DNA of 64,000 nucleotides, from positions 186,001-250,000 of the forward strand of contig CAMOOO010000002.1 in the NCBI GenBank assembly GCA_946621465.1, written 5' to 3'. Below are positions 55,276-64,000 of this stretch, piece by piece. A program made the position numbers and the translations under genes. Position 1 is the first letter of the stretch, and the number at the start of each line of letters is the position of its first letter. The DNA comes from an uncultured Clostridia bacterium. Lineage in GTDB: Bacteria; Bacillota; Clostridia; Christensenellales; DTU072. The notes beneath the pieces are model-generated. The model made no database searches and was not told the DNA's origin. It saw only the letters and a program-made list of their open reading frames with translations.

Positions 55276-58200
55276 ATGAAACAAAAAAGCAGCCTAAAAC
55301 CAATTATTTTTGTTTTAATGATAGCATTTTTGGTGCTAGCTACTTTTTTTGCGTTCGTTGTCGGACCGGAATCTTCCGATATCCCTGCAGATGCGGCGAC
55401 CATTACCACTGCCGGTTCATCTTTGACGTTCAGTTATACGGGGTCAGCACAAACCTTTACCACTACCTATGCCGGATATTATCATTTTGAATGCTGGGGC
55501 GCGCAAGGCGGTAATTCCAATGGTGTCTATGGTTTAGGCGGATATGCTGCAGGTACCATTTATTTGGGTGCTAACGTAACGTTTTACATCTACGTCGGAC
55601 AAAAAGGCAATGATGGCAACGTATACCAAGGTTATTCCTTTAACGGCGGAGGCGGAAGTAACTATTCTTCCGGTACTGCTGCCGGACAGGGCGGCGGCGC
55701 AACCGATATTCGACTCAGTAGCGGCAACTGGAATGATACTACCGGACTTCGGTCCCGTATTATGGTTGCCGGCGGCGGAGGCGGTCACGGCGACGGCTCT
55801 TCTACCATAAACAACGGCTATGGTCGTGGCGGAGGTACCAGCGGTGGCGACGGCAATACCTATAACCCCTCCAGTACTGTTCCGACAGACAGAAGAGGGC
55901 GCGGTGGCACGCAGACTGCCGGCGGAGCCGGCGGTTCCGGTTATAACAGTTCTTATCCATCGTCTGCCGGTAGTTTCGGTTACGGAGGATTGGGCGGTAG
56001 AGTCAGTAGTGATTCTGACAACCATACCGGCGGCGGAGGCGGCGGTGGCTACTATGGCGGCGGCGGTGCCGTTTGGCACGCGCAGGGCGGCGGCGGATCG
56101 TCCTTTATATCCGGTTTATCCGGGTGTAATGCAGTTAATTCTTCAGGGGCACATACCGGTAGAGCAACACACTATTCCGGTTATTCTTTTATTAACGGCG
56201 TAACGACAGCCGGTGTACGTGCCGGTAACGGTCAGGTGATCATCACCTATGCAAAGACCATTTCTTCCGTTGGTTCATCCGTTAGTTTTGCTGCGGACAG
56301 AGATATTGGACAACTATTCGTTGCGACCAAAACGGGCAACTATACCATAGAGTGCAAAGGGGGCGCAGGTTCCTATAATAACGCCGTTACGACGTATGGT
56401 TACGGCGCAACGGTCAAAGGTACGGTCACCCTTTCACAAGGTACGATTTTGTATGTTTACGTCGGTAAATCGGGAGTCAACGGCGGTTATAACGGCGGCG
56501 GTACCAATTCTTCCGGCGACAGACGAGGGGGCGGAGCCAGCGACGTACGACTGAGTTGCGGATTTTGGAACGATTCAACGGGACTTAGTTCCCGAATTAT
56601 CGTAGCCGGCGGAGGCGGCGGTCATAACGACCAGTCCAACAACTCCTCTAACGGTGGTCACGGCGGTATATTCAACGGTGGTAGCGGTGTTTATCACAGT
56701 TCCTGTTCTAATTACCAAGGCGGCGGCGGAACACAATCCGCCGGTGGCTCTCCATTTAGTAATGCAAGTAGTGAAGGCGCCACAAGCGGCGGCTTTGGAT
56801 ACGGCGGGAACGCCGGTAATCACGGTGACGGTCACCAAGGCGGCGGCGGAGGCGGCGGCTACTATGGCGGCGCAGGTTCTGCATGGCACGCCGGCGGAGG
56901 CGGCGGTTCCTCATATATTGCCGGCGGAACAATAAGTTCGACTTCTTTTGCGGCGCATTCATCCGCACTCGCATTTTCCAGTTGTTCCGGTACGGCAGGT
57001 AATTGTAGCGGAAACGGCTCGGTTTCCATTACCTTTACTTCTTGCCCAACATACGATATTATTTACGACGCAAACGGCGGTTCAGCCAATACGGCGATCC
57101 GGTACATCAGAGAATATACTACGGCAAACAACGTCAATGCGGCAGGGCATATCGACGAATTACAGGCGATCGAGTTTAACGGCGTCAACGAGGCGTTATA
57201 TACCAAAAACGCTAATGTGAAAGTCAACGGCTCCACACCTTCATTCCCCGGTAACAGCGATAATACCGGCGCACCGGTAGACGGATTATTTATTTCTGCT
57301 CCGTGGTACAGTATCACGACGCTCACTATCGATCTCGGATCGACCTATACGCTCGATTATATCCGACTATTACACTACCCGTACCGATATTATTATCAGA
57401 CGAAAACAGAAGTAAGTGTCGACGGAACAAACTGGTCTACCGTCTATTACAGCGGTTCAACGTCCAATGCCGTTGCGTACGGAACCCTTTTGGAGCAGCT
57501 CTGCGGATATACCGTTCAAGTCAACTCAACTTCCACTCGACCTATGCATACGGTGTATAGGGACAGGGCGCAGACACTCAGAACGAACGTTGTTTACCGT
57601 ACCAACTACGACCTACTCGGGTGGTCGACATCTTCAACCGCAACGTCGGCGACGTACGCTAACGGTGCGTCTGTCAATAACATAGCCTCGGCAGGGGGTA
57701 GCGTTACCCTATATGCCGTGTGGCGCGGCGTTCAGACCACGGTCACACTCAATAACCAAAGCGCAACGTCGGCAGGAACGACGTCCGTTACCGGTACCTA
57801 TAACAGCAATCTGCCGAGCATTACCGTTCCGTCCAGAGTGGGATATACCTTCGGCGGTTATTATACGGGTACGGGCGGCGGTGGCACCCAATATATCAAT
57901 GCCAGCGGCGCGGCGACGAGAGCATGGGACAAAACGTCCAATACGACGCTGTATGCCAAATGGACGCCAAATAACTATACGGTCAAATATTATGGCAACG
58001 GTGGTTCGACGACCGACGCGAGCAAAACGGTAACGTACGATAGTACCTACGGGACGCTGACGACGGCGAGCCGAACCGGATACACGTTTAGCAATTGGGT
58101 TTATGGTACTACTCGCGGAAACGTAACGCTAACAGCAGGGTCATCAAATAACTATTGCTTCGATAATGCTTTTGCCGCGCTTACGCCGGGAGCAACCTAT

Positions 58201-61200
58201 ACGGTAGTCTTTGATAAAGCGACGTTGACCGCGCATTCGACAAATAATCCTTCGGCTTTTGCCATTCTTATTTATGACTTTGATGCAAATGCAGTCAGAG
58301 CATCTACGAGCAAGGCGTTTGGTAGTAGTATTTACTGGACTTTTACGGTGCCGACGTCAACAAGTTCAACGAACACAAAACTAATTTATTATTCCGGCAT
58401 AAACGGGGCAACGGCGAATAATACCGTTGCATTTGAGGGTATTTATCTTTTCGCACATGCTACGACGGTGACGTCTTCGACTACTTATAACAAAGCGGCG
58501 GCAAACACAGGATTACTTGCCTTATGGACGCCGAATAATTACACGGTAAAATATTACGGCAACGGCGGTTCGACGAGCGCAGCCAGTAAAACGGTGACCT
58601 ATGACAGTACTTACGGAACGCTGGCAACGGCGAGCCGTACCGGCTACACGTTTAATAACTGGGTTTATGGCACTCCGTTAGGGAGTCCGACCTTGACCGC
58701 AGGGACGGGACAATGGTGTTATAACAATGGTTTTGCAGCGCTTGCGCTGGGAAAAACCTACACCATTACTTTTGGTAAGGCAACGTTGACCGCTCATTCT
58801 ACCTATAATCCCACACAGTTTACCATTCTTATTTACGACTTTGATGCGCCAGCACAACGAGCAGGCTATACGCTTAATTTCGGCAGTAACCTTTCTTTGA
58901 CTTTTACGGTGCCGTCTTCAGGTACCAGTACGACCAATACGAGAGTAATTTTCTATGCGGGTATAGCCGGAAATACGTCGGGCAATACCGTTGCTTTCGA
59001 GGACGTCAACCTATTTGCGCATAGTACGCCGGTGACAGCCTCGACCGCATATACAACGGCAGGGAACTCCGCATTGCTTGCACTATGGACTGCCAACACC
59101 TACAACGTAGTATACAACGGTAACAAGCCGGATGCGGCGTCGGCGACGGTAGGGTCGATACCGGCTCAAGCGACCTGGACGTACGATAGTAACGCGACGC
59201 TAGGGTCTGCGCCTACTTTAACGGGGTGGACGTTTAACGGGTGGTACAAAGACAGTGGCGGAGGGACGCTATCGGGGAGTGCGGGAGCGACGCTGACGAA
59301 GCCGAACTACGCATCAGCGCAAGGCGCGACGGTCAATCTATATGCTAAGTGGACGGCGAACAGTTACACGGTGAGCTATGCGTTGAACGGAGGGAGCGCG
59401 GGAACGAGCGCGCCTACGGCGTGGACGTATGACGCGGTAAAAGAGTTATCTGCGCCGAGTAGAACGGGGTACACGTTTACCGGGTGGAAGGTAACGAGCG
59501 GACTTAACACGAGTACGGCGAAGTGGGGGACGAGTTCGTCGCCTGCTACGGCGATATCCGCTACGACGACCAATCTATTTAACACGGCAACGACGAGCAT
59601 ATATTTAAAGAATCTGACGCCGACGGCTTCGGCAACGGTTACGGTGACTGCTTATTGGGAAGCGAACACGTATTCGGTGAGTTACTCCCTTAGTAGCGGA
59701 GGCGTTACGGGGGCGAGTGCGCCGACGGCGTGGACGTACGATGCGGCGCAAGAGGTATCTGCGCCGAGTAGAACGGGGTACACGTTCACCGGGTGGAAGG
59801 TAACGAGCGGACTGAATACGAGTACGGCGAAGTGGGGGACGAGTTCGTCGCCTGCTACGGCGATAGACAGTAGCACGGTATGTGCAAACGGAGCGACGGG
59901 TGGAGTATACTTTAAGAACCTGACGCCGACGAGGAACGGGTCGATAACGCTTACGGCGCAGTGGCAGGTACACACGTACACGGTGACGTACGCATACGGT
60001 AGGGGTACGAACGGAGCGAGTGCGCCGACGGCGTGGACGTACGATGCGGTGCAATACGTATCGGCGCCTTCGAAGGCAGGGTACACGTTCACGGGGTGGA
60101 CGGTAACGAGCGGACTTAACACAAGCACGGCGAAGTACGGAACGACGGATGCGACGGGTACGGCGATATCGTCTACGGGGTTGAAGTGTATTAACGGGGT
60201 TAGCGGCAACGTATACTTTAAGAATTTGACGCCGAATGCGAACGGAGCCGTCACGTTGACGGCGACGTGGAGCGTTAACAATTACACGATAAGTTATAAT
60301 GCGCAAGGCGGCACGGTGACGGGGTCGCAGAGCAAGACGCAGGCGTACGAAAGCACGTACGGAGAGTTACCCACGCCATCGAGAGCGGGGTACACGTTCT
60401 TAGGCTGGCGGCTTTTGCCGGAAGGGTATCAACAGGTAGAATACATAGAAGCGACAGGGGGCGGCTACGTAGTGACGGACGTGACCCCGGGCGGATACGG
60501 GACGATGCGAGTTGTGGCGGAGCCGACGGCGACGGGCATTAACCAGTCGTTCTGGGTGGCGCGAGGATCGAGTAGCGTAGACAAGGCGTACACGTTATTC
60601 GGCATATCGGGCGGAAACTATCGGTTTGATTATAACGGTGGAAACACGAACACGCAGAGTTGGTCGAAGAGTAAAGTGACGTTGACGGCGGAGCGGAACC
60701 GGTTATACGTAGGGACGACGGCCGGGTATGCGTACACGCAGGCGAACTTTACGGCGGGCGGACCGTTTATGTTTATGGCGTCTTACGCAGGTGGGACGAG
60801 CAACGGACTGAGCAATTACAGTCAGATGAAGTTTTATGGGGCGACCTACTGGGATGGTGGGAGCATAGTTTCTTATTTTGTACCCTGTTACAGGACGAGT
60901 GATAATAAAGTAGGCTTATACGACGTAGTCGGTGGCAAGTTCTACGGATGCACGGGGACGCTTAGTAAAGGCAGTAACGTATACGTTACCTCGGGCATGG
61001 AGTTTGTGGCAGGGAAGGACGTGACGTTATACGCGGTATGGTCGGCGAAGAGTTACACGGTGACGTACAATGCCGGCAGTGGGACGGTGACGCCGGCGAG
61101 CAAGAGTGTGACGTTTGGGAACGCATACGGGACGCTTGCGACGCCGACGAGGACGGGCTACACGTTTGTTGGATGGAGGATACTACCGGAAGGGTACACG

Positions 61201-64000
61201 CAGGTAGAGTATTTAGAGGCAGCCGGGGGCGGGCACATTTTGACGACGGACGGACTGACTAATGACAGTTCGATACGGTACGTTATGATGGTGACGGCGA
61301 ACGTAGGCAGCACGCAGACGGTATTTTGTGCGCGAGGGAGCGGCGGATTGCAAGACAAGACGATGACGACGTTCCTGGTCAATTCTAATTTACGGTACGA
61401 TTATAACACTGTAATGGGGTCGGACAACACGCTGACGCCGGTACAGGGAGACAAGCTGATATATAGTGTAGAGAAGAACACGGCGTGGGCGAAGACGGGT
61501 ACGGGCTTAACGTACGTACAGGCGCACGCATACGGTTCTTATACGGTAGGGGGACCGTTAATGTTCCTGAGTAGTTACTCCGGAGGGAACACGGGGACGG
61601 TAACGAACAGAGCGTACATGCGTTTTTACGGAGCGACGGTATGGAATGGCGGAGAAGTGACGCACTATTATATACCGTGTTTTAACAGTGAAGGAAAGAA
61701 CGGAGTTTACGATATAATCGGAGGGAAATTCTACGAAGCGAGTGGGACGCTGACGCGCGGAGGAACGAAGTACGTTGTTGCCGGAGACGAGTATGCGGTA
61801 GGGGCGAACGTGACGTTATACGCGGTGTGGTCTGCGAACAAATACACGTTGACGTTTGACGGGAACTTCCCCTCGACGCACGGGAACACGACGGGGACGA
61901 CGTCGATAGACGCGTACTATGACAGCATGGTACCTACGATCGTACCGCCGAGTAAAGCCGGGTTTACGTTTGTCGGGTATTATATCAATGAGGTGCAGTA
62001 TTATGGAGCCGGCGGAGGCGGAGTCCGTGCATGGACGACGGCCGGCAATGCGACGTTGACGGCGAGATGGACGATGAACGCTGTTTCGATAACGATGAAG
62101 ATAGGGAACGAGGCAGGAACGTCGTTTACGGTAGGGACGACGTATACCGAGCCGTATAATACAGGCGGAAAGAAACTTTCCGTTGATCCGACGCACGGAT
62201 GCACGGACGTCAGTTACACCATTTTGTGGACGGTGAACGAAGGGAGTGAGGAGCAAAGAACGACGCAGATGATATCGGCGCGTACCGATTTATTGCCCGG
62301 GGCGTACGTTTACAGCGTACGGGTAACGGCGACGGTAGGCGGATATTCGGTATATGCGGACGGAGTTATTACAGGGACGATCACGAAGAAGTCGCTTACG
62401 GACACGACGATGACGATTGCTCTTGAGAACTTTACTTACTGTGGTGCGCCGCGGTCGAAGTTAACGGTAACGGATGCGAACACGGAAGGGGCGTTGACGG
62501 CAGGGAGTCATTACACGGCGGTTTATCCGGCGGACATTACGAATGCCGGGACGAAGACGGTGACGATAACGGGTGCCGGGGACTATTACACGGGGTCGGT
62601 TACGAGGACGTACACGATTTCGCCGAAGGCATTGAGTTTGGCGAGCGGATCGGACTTTACGTTGACGATACAAGGCGGGCCGTTTGTATACAAAGCGGCG
62701 GAGTGGCGACCGGTTGTGGAGATTGTTTCTTTGCAAAATCCCGTAGCGACGTTGGTAGCGGGAGCGAGTTCGGAAGGTGATTACACGATCACGGGGTATC
62801 AGAACAATATCAATTCCGGCATGGCGACGATTACGATTGTCGGGACGAACAACTATACCGGGACGATACAGAAGGAATTTTTGATTAACAAAGCGGTACT
62901 GACGGTGACGGCGGATGACAAGGTGATCACGTACGGAGACGAGGTACCGACGTACACGGTGACGATAACCGGGTTTAAAGAGACGGAGAACGTACCGGTG
63001 GTATCGGGGAGTTGTGCATACGACAGCGGATATGCGGTAGGGAGCAATGCGGGGACGTACACGATTACGCCTTATGCTACCGACATGACCTTCTTATATT
63101 TAACGACGACGCCGATCAACTATGAATTTGAATACGTAGCCGGGACGCTGACGGTGAACAAGAAGGGGTTGCGGCTGACGGCGGAGGACGTTGGATGTGT
63201 TTACGGTGATCCGCAGCCGGAAGTTACGATTACGCCGACAGGGTTATATTCGGGAGACACGTTAGCGGGAGTTATTACGAACCATTACGTTATGGACTAT
63301 CACGGATACGAACAGGGAGCGAACGCAGACGAATACGTAATCGAGCCGGTGGTGAGCGAACTTATGAACTACGTAGTTACGGTGGTGCCGGGGACGTTGA
63401 GGGTCAGCAAGAGAGAGCTTACGGTGACGGCGTGGAGTATGACGATAGCGTACTATGCGGCGGTGCCGGAGTACGGATACACGATCACGGGGTGGTACGG
63501 GACGGACGAAGGGTCTGCCGAGGCCATTATCGGGGAGACGAAGCCGAGTGTCAGCTGCAGTTATGAAGTGGGCGGTGCGCCGGGAGAATACGTTATTTAC
63601 ACCAGTGTAGCGGGGGTGAATGCGACGAACTATTCGTTTATCGGAGTGAACGGGACGTTGAAGGTGAGCGTAGGGGTACTTACGCTGGAATTCAGCGGTA
63701 TTGTGAGCGAGGGGTATTACGAATACGACGGGACGAGCAAGGAGATGACGGCAGTCGTGACCGACGGGCTAAGCACGGCGGACGAAGGCGGAGAGATAGA
63801 AGTCAGGTTGGCGTACTACAGGCGGACGGGTACAGACCCGGTGACGGAGGAGTGGATATATTCCGAAGAAGCCGATCCGGTCCATAAAGATGCCGGGACG
63901 TACAAAGTTATGCTGGGCGGTATTGTAATAAACGGCGTAGACATGACGGAGTGTTACGAATCGGAGAGCTACGGTACGATGACGGTAGACAAGACGATAG
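55276..64000 (+). CDS. Giant secreted adhesin-like repeat protein, 3' end outside window
   Basis: One frame stays open from the ATG at 55276 to the window end, at least 2,908 codons. The start encodes a signal segment (MKQKSSLKPIIFVLMIAFLV, cleavage probably after DAA near residue 45). Then come two glycine-rich domains (about 55420-57050, many GGGGG runs and WHA.GGGGSS), a discoidin/F5-8C-like domain (about 57180-57440), a series of InlB/Flg_new B-repeats (GYTF.GW, 57560-61200 and again near 61850), two LamG-like domains beginning LPEGY.QVEYIEA (60415 and 61190), and MBG-type beta repeats from about 62400. Such proteins are cell-surface adhesins of gut Firmicutes. AGAGG lies 15 bp before the ATG, which is far. 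Codon use shifts from about 59100 toward ACG and GGG. Confidence 0.9.
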   Translation, partial: MKQKSSLKPIIFVLMIAFLVLATFFAFVVGPESSDIPADAATITTAGSSLTFSYTGSAQTFTTTYAGYYHFECWGAQGGNSNGVYGLGGYAAGTIYLGANVTFYIYVGQKGNDGNVYQGYSFNGGGGSNYSSGTAAGQGGGATDIRLSSGNWNDTTGLRSRIMVAGGGGGHGDGSSTINNGYGRGGGTSGGDGNTYNPSSTVPTDRRGRGGTQTAGGAGGSGYNSSYPSSAGSFGYGGLGGRVSSDSDNHTGGGGGGGYYGGGGAVWHAQGGGGSSFISGLSGCNAVNSSGAHTGRATHYSGYSFINGVTTAGVRAGNGQVIITYAKTISSVGSSVSFAADRDIGQLFVATKTGNYTIECKGGAGSYNNAVTTYGYGATVKGTVTLSQGTILYVYVGKSGVNGGYNGGGTNSSGDRRGGGASDVRLSCGFWNDSTGLSSRIIVAGGGGGHNDQSNNSSNGGHGGIFNGGSGVYHSSCSNYQGGGGTQSAGGSPFSNASSEGATSGGFGYGGNAGNHGDGHQGGGGGGGYYGGAGSAWHAGGGGGSSYIAGGTISSTSFAAHSSALAFSSCSGTAGNCSGNGSVSITFTSCPTYDIIYDANGGSANTAIRYIREYTTANNVNAAGHIDELQAIEFNGVNEALYTKNANVKVNGSTPSFPGNSDNTGAPVDGLFISAPWYSITTLTIDLGSTYTLDYIRLLHYPYRYYYQTKTEVSVDGTNWSTVYYSGSTSNAVAYGTLLEQLCGYTVQVNSTSTRPMHTVYRDRAQTLRTNVVYRTNYDLLGWSTSSTATSATYANGASVNNIASAGGSVTLYAVWRGVQTTVTLNNQSATSAGTTSVTGTYNSNLPSITVPSRVGYTFGGYYTGTGGGGTQYINASGAATRAWDKTSNTTLYAKWTPNNYTVKYYGNGGSTTDASKTVTYDSTYGTLTTASRTGYTFSNWVYGTTRGNVTLTAGSSNNYCFDNAFAALTPGATYTVVFDKATLTAHSTNNPSAFAILIYDFDANAVRASTSKAFGSSIYWTFTVPTSTSSTNTKLIYYSGINGATANNTVAFEGIYLFAHATTVTSSTTYNKAAANTGLLALWTPNNYTVKYYGNGGSTSAASKTVTYDSTYGTLATASRTGYTFNNWVYGTPLGSPTLTAGTGQWCYNNGFAALALGKTYTITFGKATLTAHSTYNPTQFTILIYDFDAPAQRAGYTLNFGSNLSLTFTVPSSGTSTTNTRVIFYAGIAGNTSGNTVAFEDVNLFAHSTPVTASTAYTTAGNSALLALWTANTYNVVYNGNKPDAASATVGSIPAQATWTYDSNATLGSAPTLTGWTFNGWYKDSGGGTLSGSAGATLTKPNYASAQGATVNLYAKWTANSYTVSYALNGGSAGTSAPTAWTYDAVKELSAPSRTGYTFTGWKVTSGLNTSTAKWGTSSSPATAISATTTNLFNTATTSIYLKNLTPTASATVTVTAYWEANTYSVSYSLSSGGVTGASAPTAWTYDAAQEVSAPSRTGYTFTGWKVTSGLNTSTAKWGTSSSPATAIDSSTVCANGATGGVYFKNLTPTRNGSITLTAQWQVHTYTVTYAYGRGTNGASAPTAWTYDAVQYVSAPSKAGYTFTGWTVTSGLNTSTAKYGTTDATGTAISSTGLKCINGVSGNVYFKNLTPNANGAVTLTATWSVNNYTISYNAQGGTVTGSQSKTQAYESTYGELPTPSRAGYTFLGWRLLPEGYQQVEYIEATGGGYVVTDVTPGGYGTMRVVAEPTATGINQSFWVARGSSSVDKAYTLFGISGGNYRFDYNGGNTNTQSWSKSKVTLTAERNRLYVGTTAGYAYTQANFTAGGPFMFMASYAGGTSNGLSNYSQMKFYGATYWDGGSIVSYFVPCYRTSDNKVGLYDVVGGKFYGCTGTLSKGSNVYVTSGMEFVAGKDVTLYAVWSAKSYTVTYNAGSGTVTPASKSVTFGNAYGTLATPTRTGYTFVGWRILPEGYTQVEYLEAAGGGHILTTDGLTNDSSIRYVMMVTANVGSTQTVFCARGSGGLQDKTMTTFLVNSNLRYDYNTVMGSDNTLTPVQGDKLIYSVEKNTAWAKTGTGLTYVQAHAYGSYTVGGPLMFLSSYSGGNTGTVTNRAYMRFYGATVWNGGEVTHYYIPCFNSEGKNGVYDIIGGKFYEASGTLTRGGTKYVVAGDEYAVGANVTLYAVWSANKYTLTFDGNFPSTHGNTTGTTSIDAYYDSMVPTIVPPSKAGFTFVGYYINEVQYYGAGGGGVRAWTTAGNATLTARWTMNAVSITMKIGNEAGTSFTVGTTYTEPYNTGGKKLSVDPTHGCTDVSYTILWTVNEGSEEQRTTQMISARTDLLPGAYVYSVRVTATVGGYSVYADGVITGTITKKSLTDTTMTIALENFTYCGAPRSKLTVTDANTEGALTAGSHYTAVYPADITNAGTKTVTITGAGDYYTGSVTRTYTISPKALSLASGSDFTLTIQGGPFVYKAAEWRPVVEIVSLQNPVATLVAGASSEGDYTITGYQNNINSGMATITIVGTNNYTGTIQKEFLINKAVLTVTADDKVITYGDEVPTYTVTITGFKETENVPVVSGSCAYDSGYAVGSNAGTYTITPYATDMTFLYLTTTPINYEFEYVAGTLTVNKKGLRLTAEDVGCVYGDPQPEVTITPTGLYSGDTLAGVITNHYVMDYHGYEQGANADEYVIEPVVSELMNYVVTVVPGTLRVSKRELTVTAWSMTIAYYAAVPEYGYTITGWYGTDEGSAEAIIGETKPSVSCSYEVGGAPGEYVIYTSVAGVNATNYSFIGVNGTLKVSVGVLTLEFSGIVSEGYYEYDGTSKEMTAVVTDGLSTADEGGEIEVRLAYYRRTGTDPVTEEWIYSEEADPVHKDAGTYKVMLGGIVINGVDMTECYESESYGTMTVDKTI

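Noticed and set aside
59605..60306. 233- and 199-codon minus-strand frames inside the giant adhesin
   Set aside because: They arise from the ACG/GTA-rich codon bias of the sense gene; products are Arg- or Val-rich and lack ribosome sites.

Overview
The window looks like a chromosomal segment around the replication origin of a spore-former-like Firmicute (an uncultured Clostridia-type genome is my best guess; I cannot name a taxon). The reasons are AGGAGG-type ribosome binding sites, a small GyrB (633 aa), a full-length SpoIIE phosphatase with a Spo0A-type box upstream, dnaA-dnaN with a DnaA-box cluster between them, a perfect Bacillus-type parS site, and tRNA genes with encoded CCA.

Region 1 (1-20.5 kb) is accessory DNA that looks like one end of an integrated conjugative element. 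A plus-strand block (3-8693) has a TraG/VirD4 coupling protein with a very acidic insert, a small membrane protein, a protein built of 19-residue repeats with a zinc ribbon, a JAB/JAMM-E1-E1 fusion protein, a Clp-like AAA+ ATPase, an unknown protein and a BspA-type leucine-rich repeat protein. This JAB/E1/AAA+ set is the best candidate for an undescribed ubiquitin-like or peptide-modifying system. Next is a scar of decayed genes (8.69-9.05 kb). A minus-strand operon (9.1-15.0 kb) follows, with a surface protein, a large toxin-like lipoprotein, a candidate immunity protein and an unknown small protein. A second minus-strand block (15.2-19.5 kb) has another TraG/VirD4 protein. The element lies against the 3' end of an intact tRNA-Asn, the usual geometry for tRNA-targeted integration.

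Region 2 (20.5-24.3 kb) is an rRNA operon on the minus strand: promoter, tRNA-Ala, tRNA-Ile, 23S, 5S, tRNA-Asn, terminator. There is no 16S gene; a consensus promoter lies directly before tRNA-Ala, so the 23S operon seems truly unlinked from 16S.

Region 3 (24.5-36 kb) is metabolic: a fused DhaK-DhaL dihydroxyacetone kinase and glycerol dehydrogenase with a divergent AraC regulator (glycerol to DHA to DHAP), then a TerB-like protein, an LRR protein, a PHP-domain protein, a sialidase-like protein, an ASKHA 2Fe-2S corrinoid-activator-like protein, DUF3842, a VRR-NUC nuclease, a uridine-kinase-like protein and an ECF transporter S component behind a structured, terminator-containing leader.

Region 4 (36-55 kb) is the origin region: gyrB-gyrA, a lipid kinase/GH31/esterase operon, and on the minus strand dnaA, oriC, dnaN, an unknown gene where recF often lies, an SDR, spoIIE, two phosphoesterases, a Dabb protein and parS. 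Several promoters here and near 33.6 kb have a -10 box only 6-7 nt before the start codon, which predicts leaderless mRNAs, including dnaA.

Region 5 (55.3-64 kb) is one giant secreted adhesin-like gene, open to the window end (at least 2,908 codons): signal segment, glycine-rich domains, a discoidin-like domain, InlB/Flg_new B-repeats, two LamG-like domains and MBG repeats, with a marked codon-use shift along its length.
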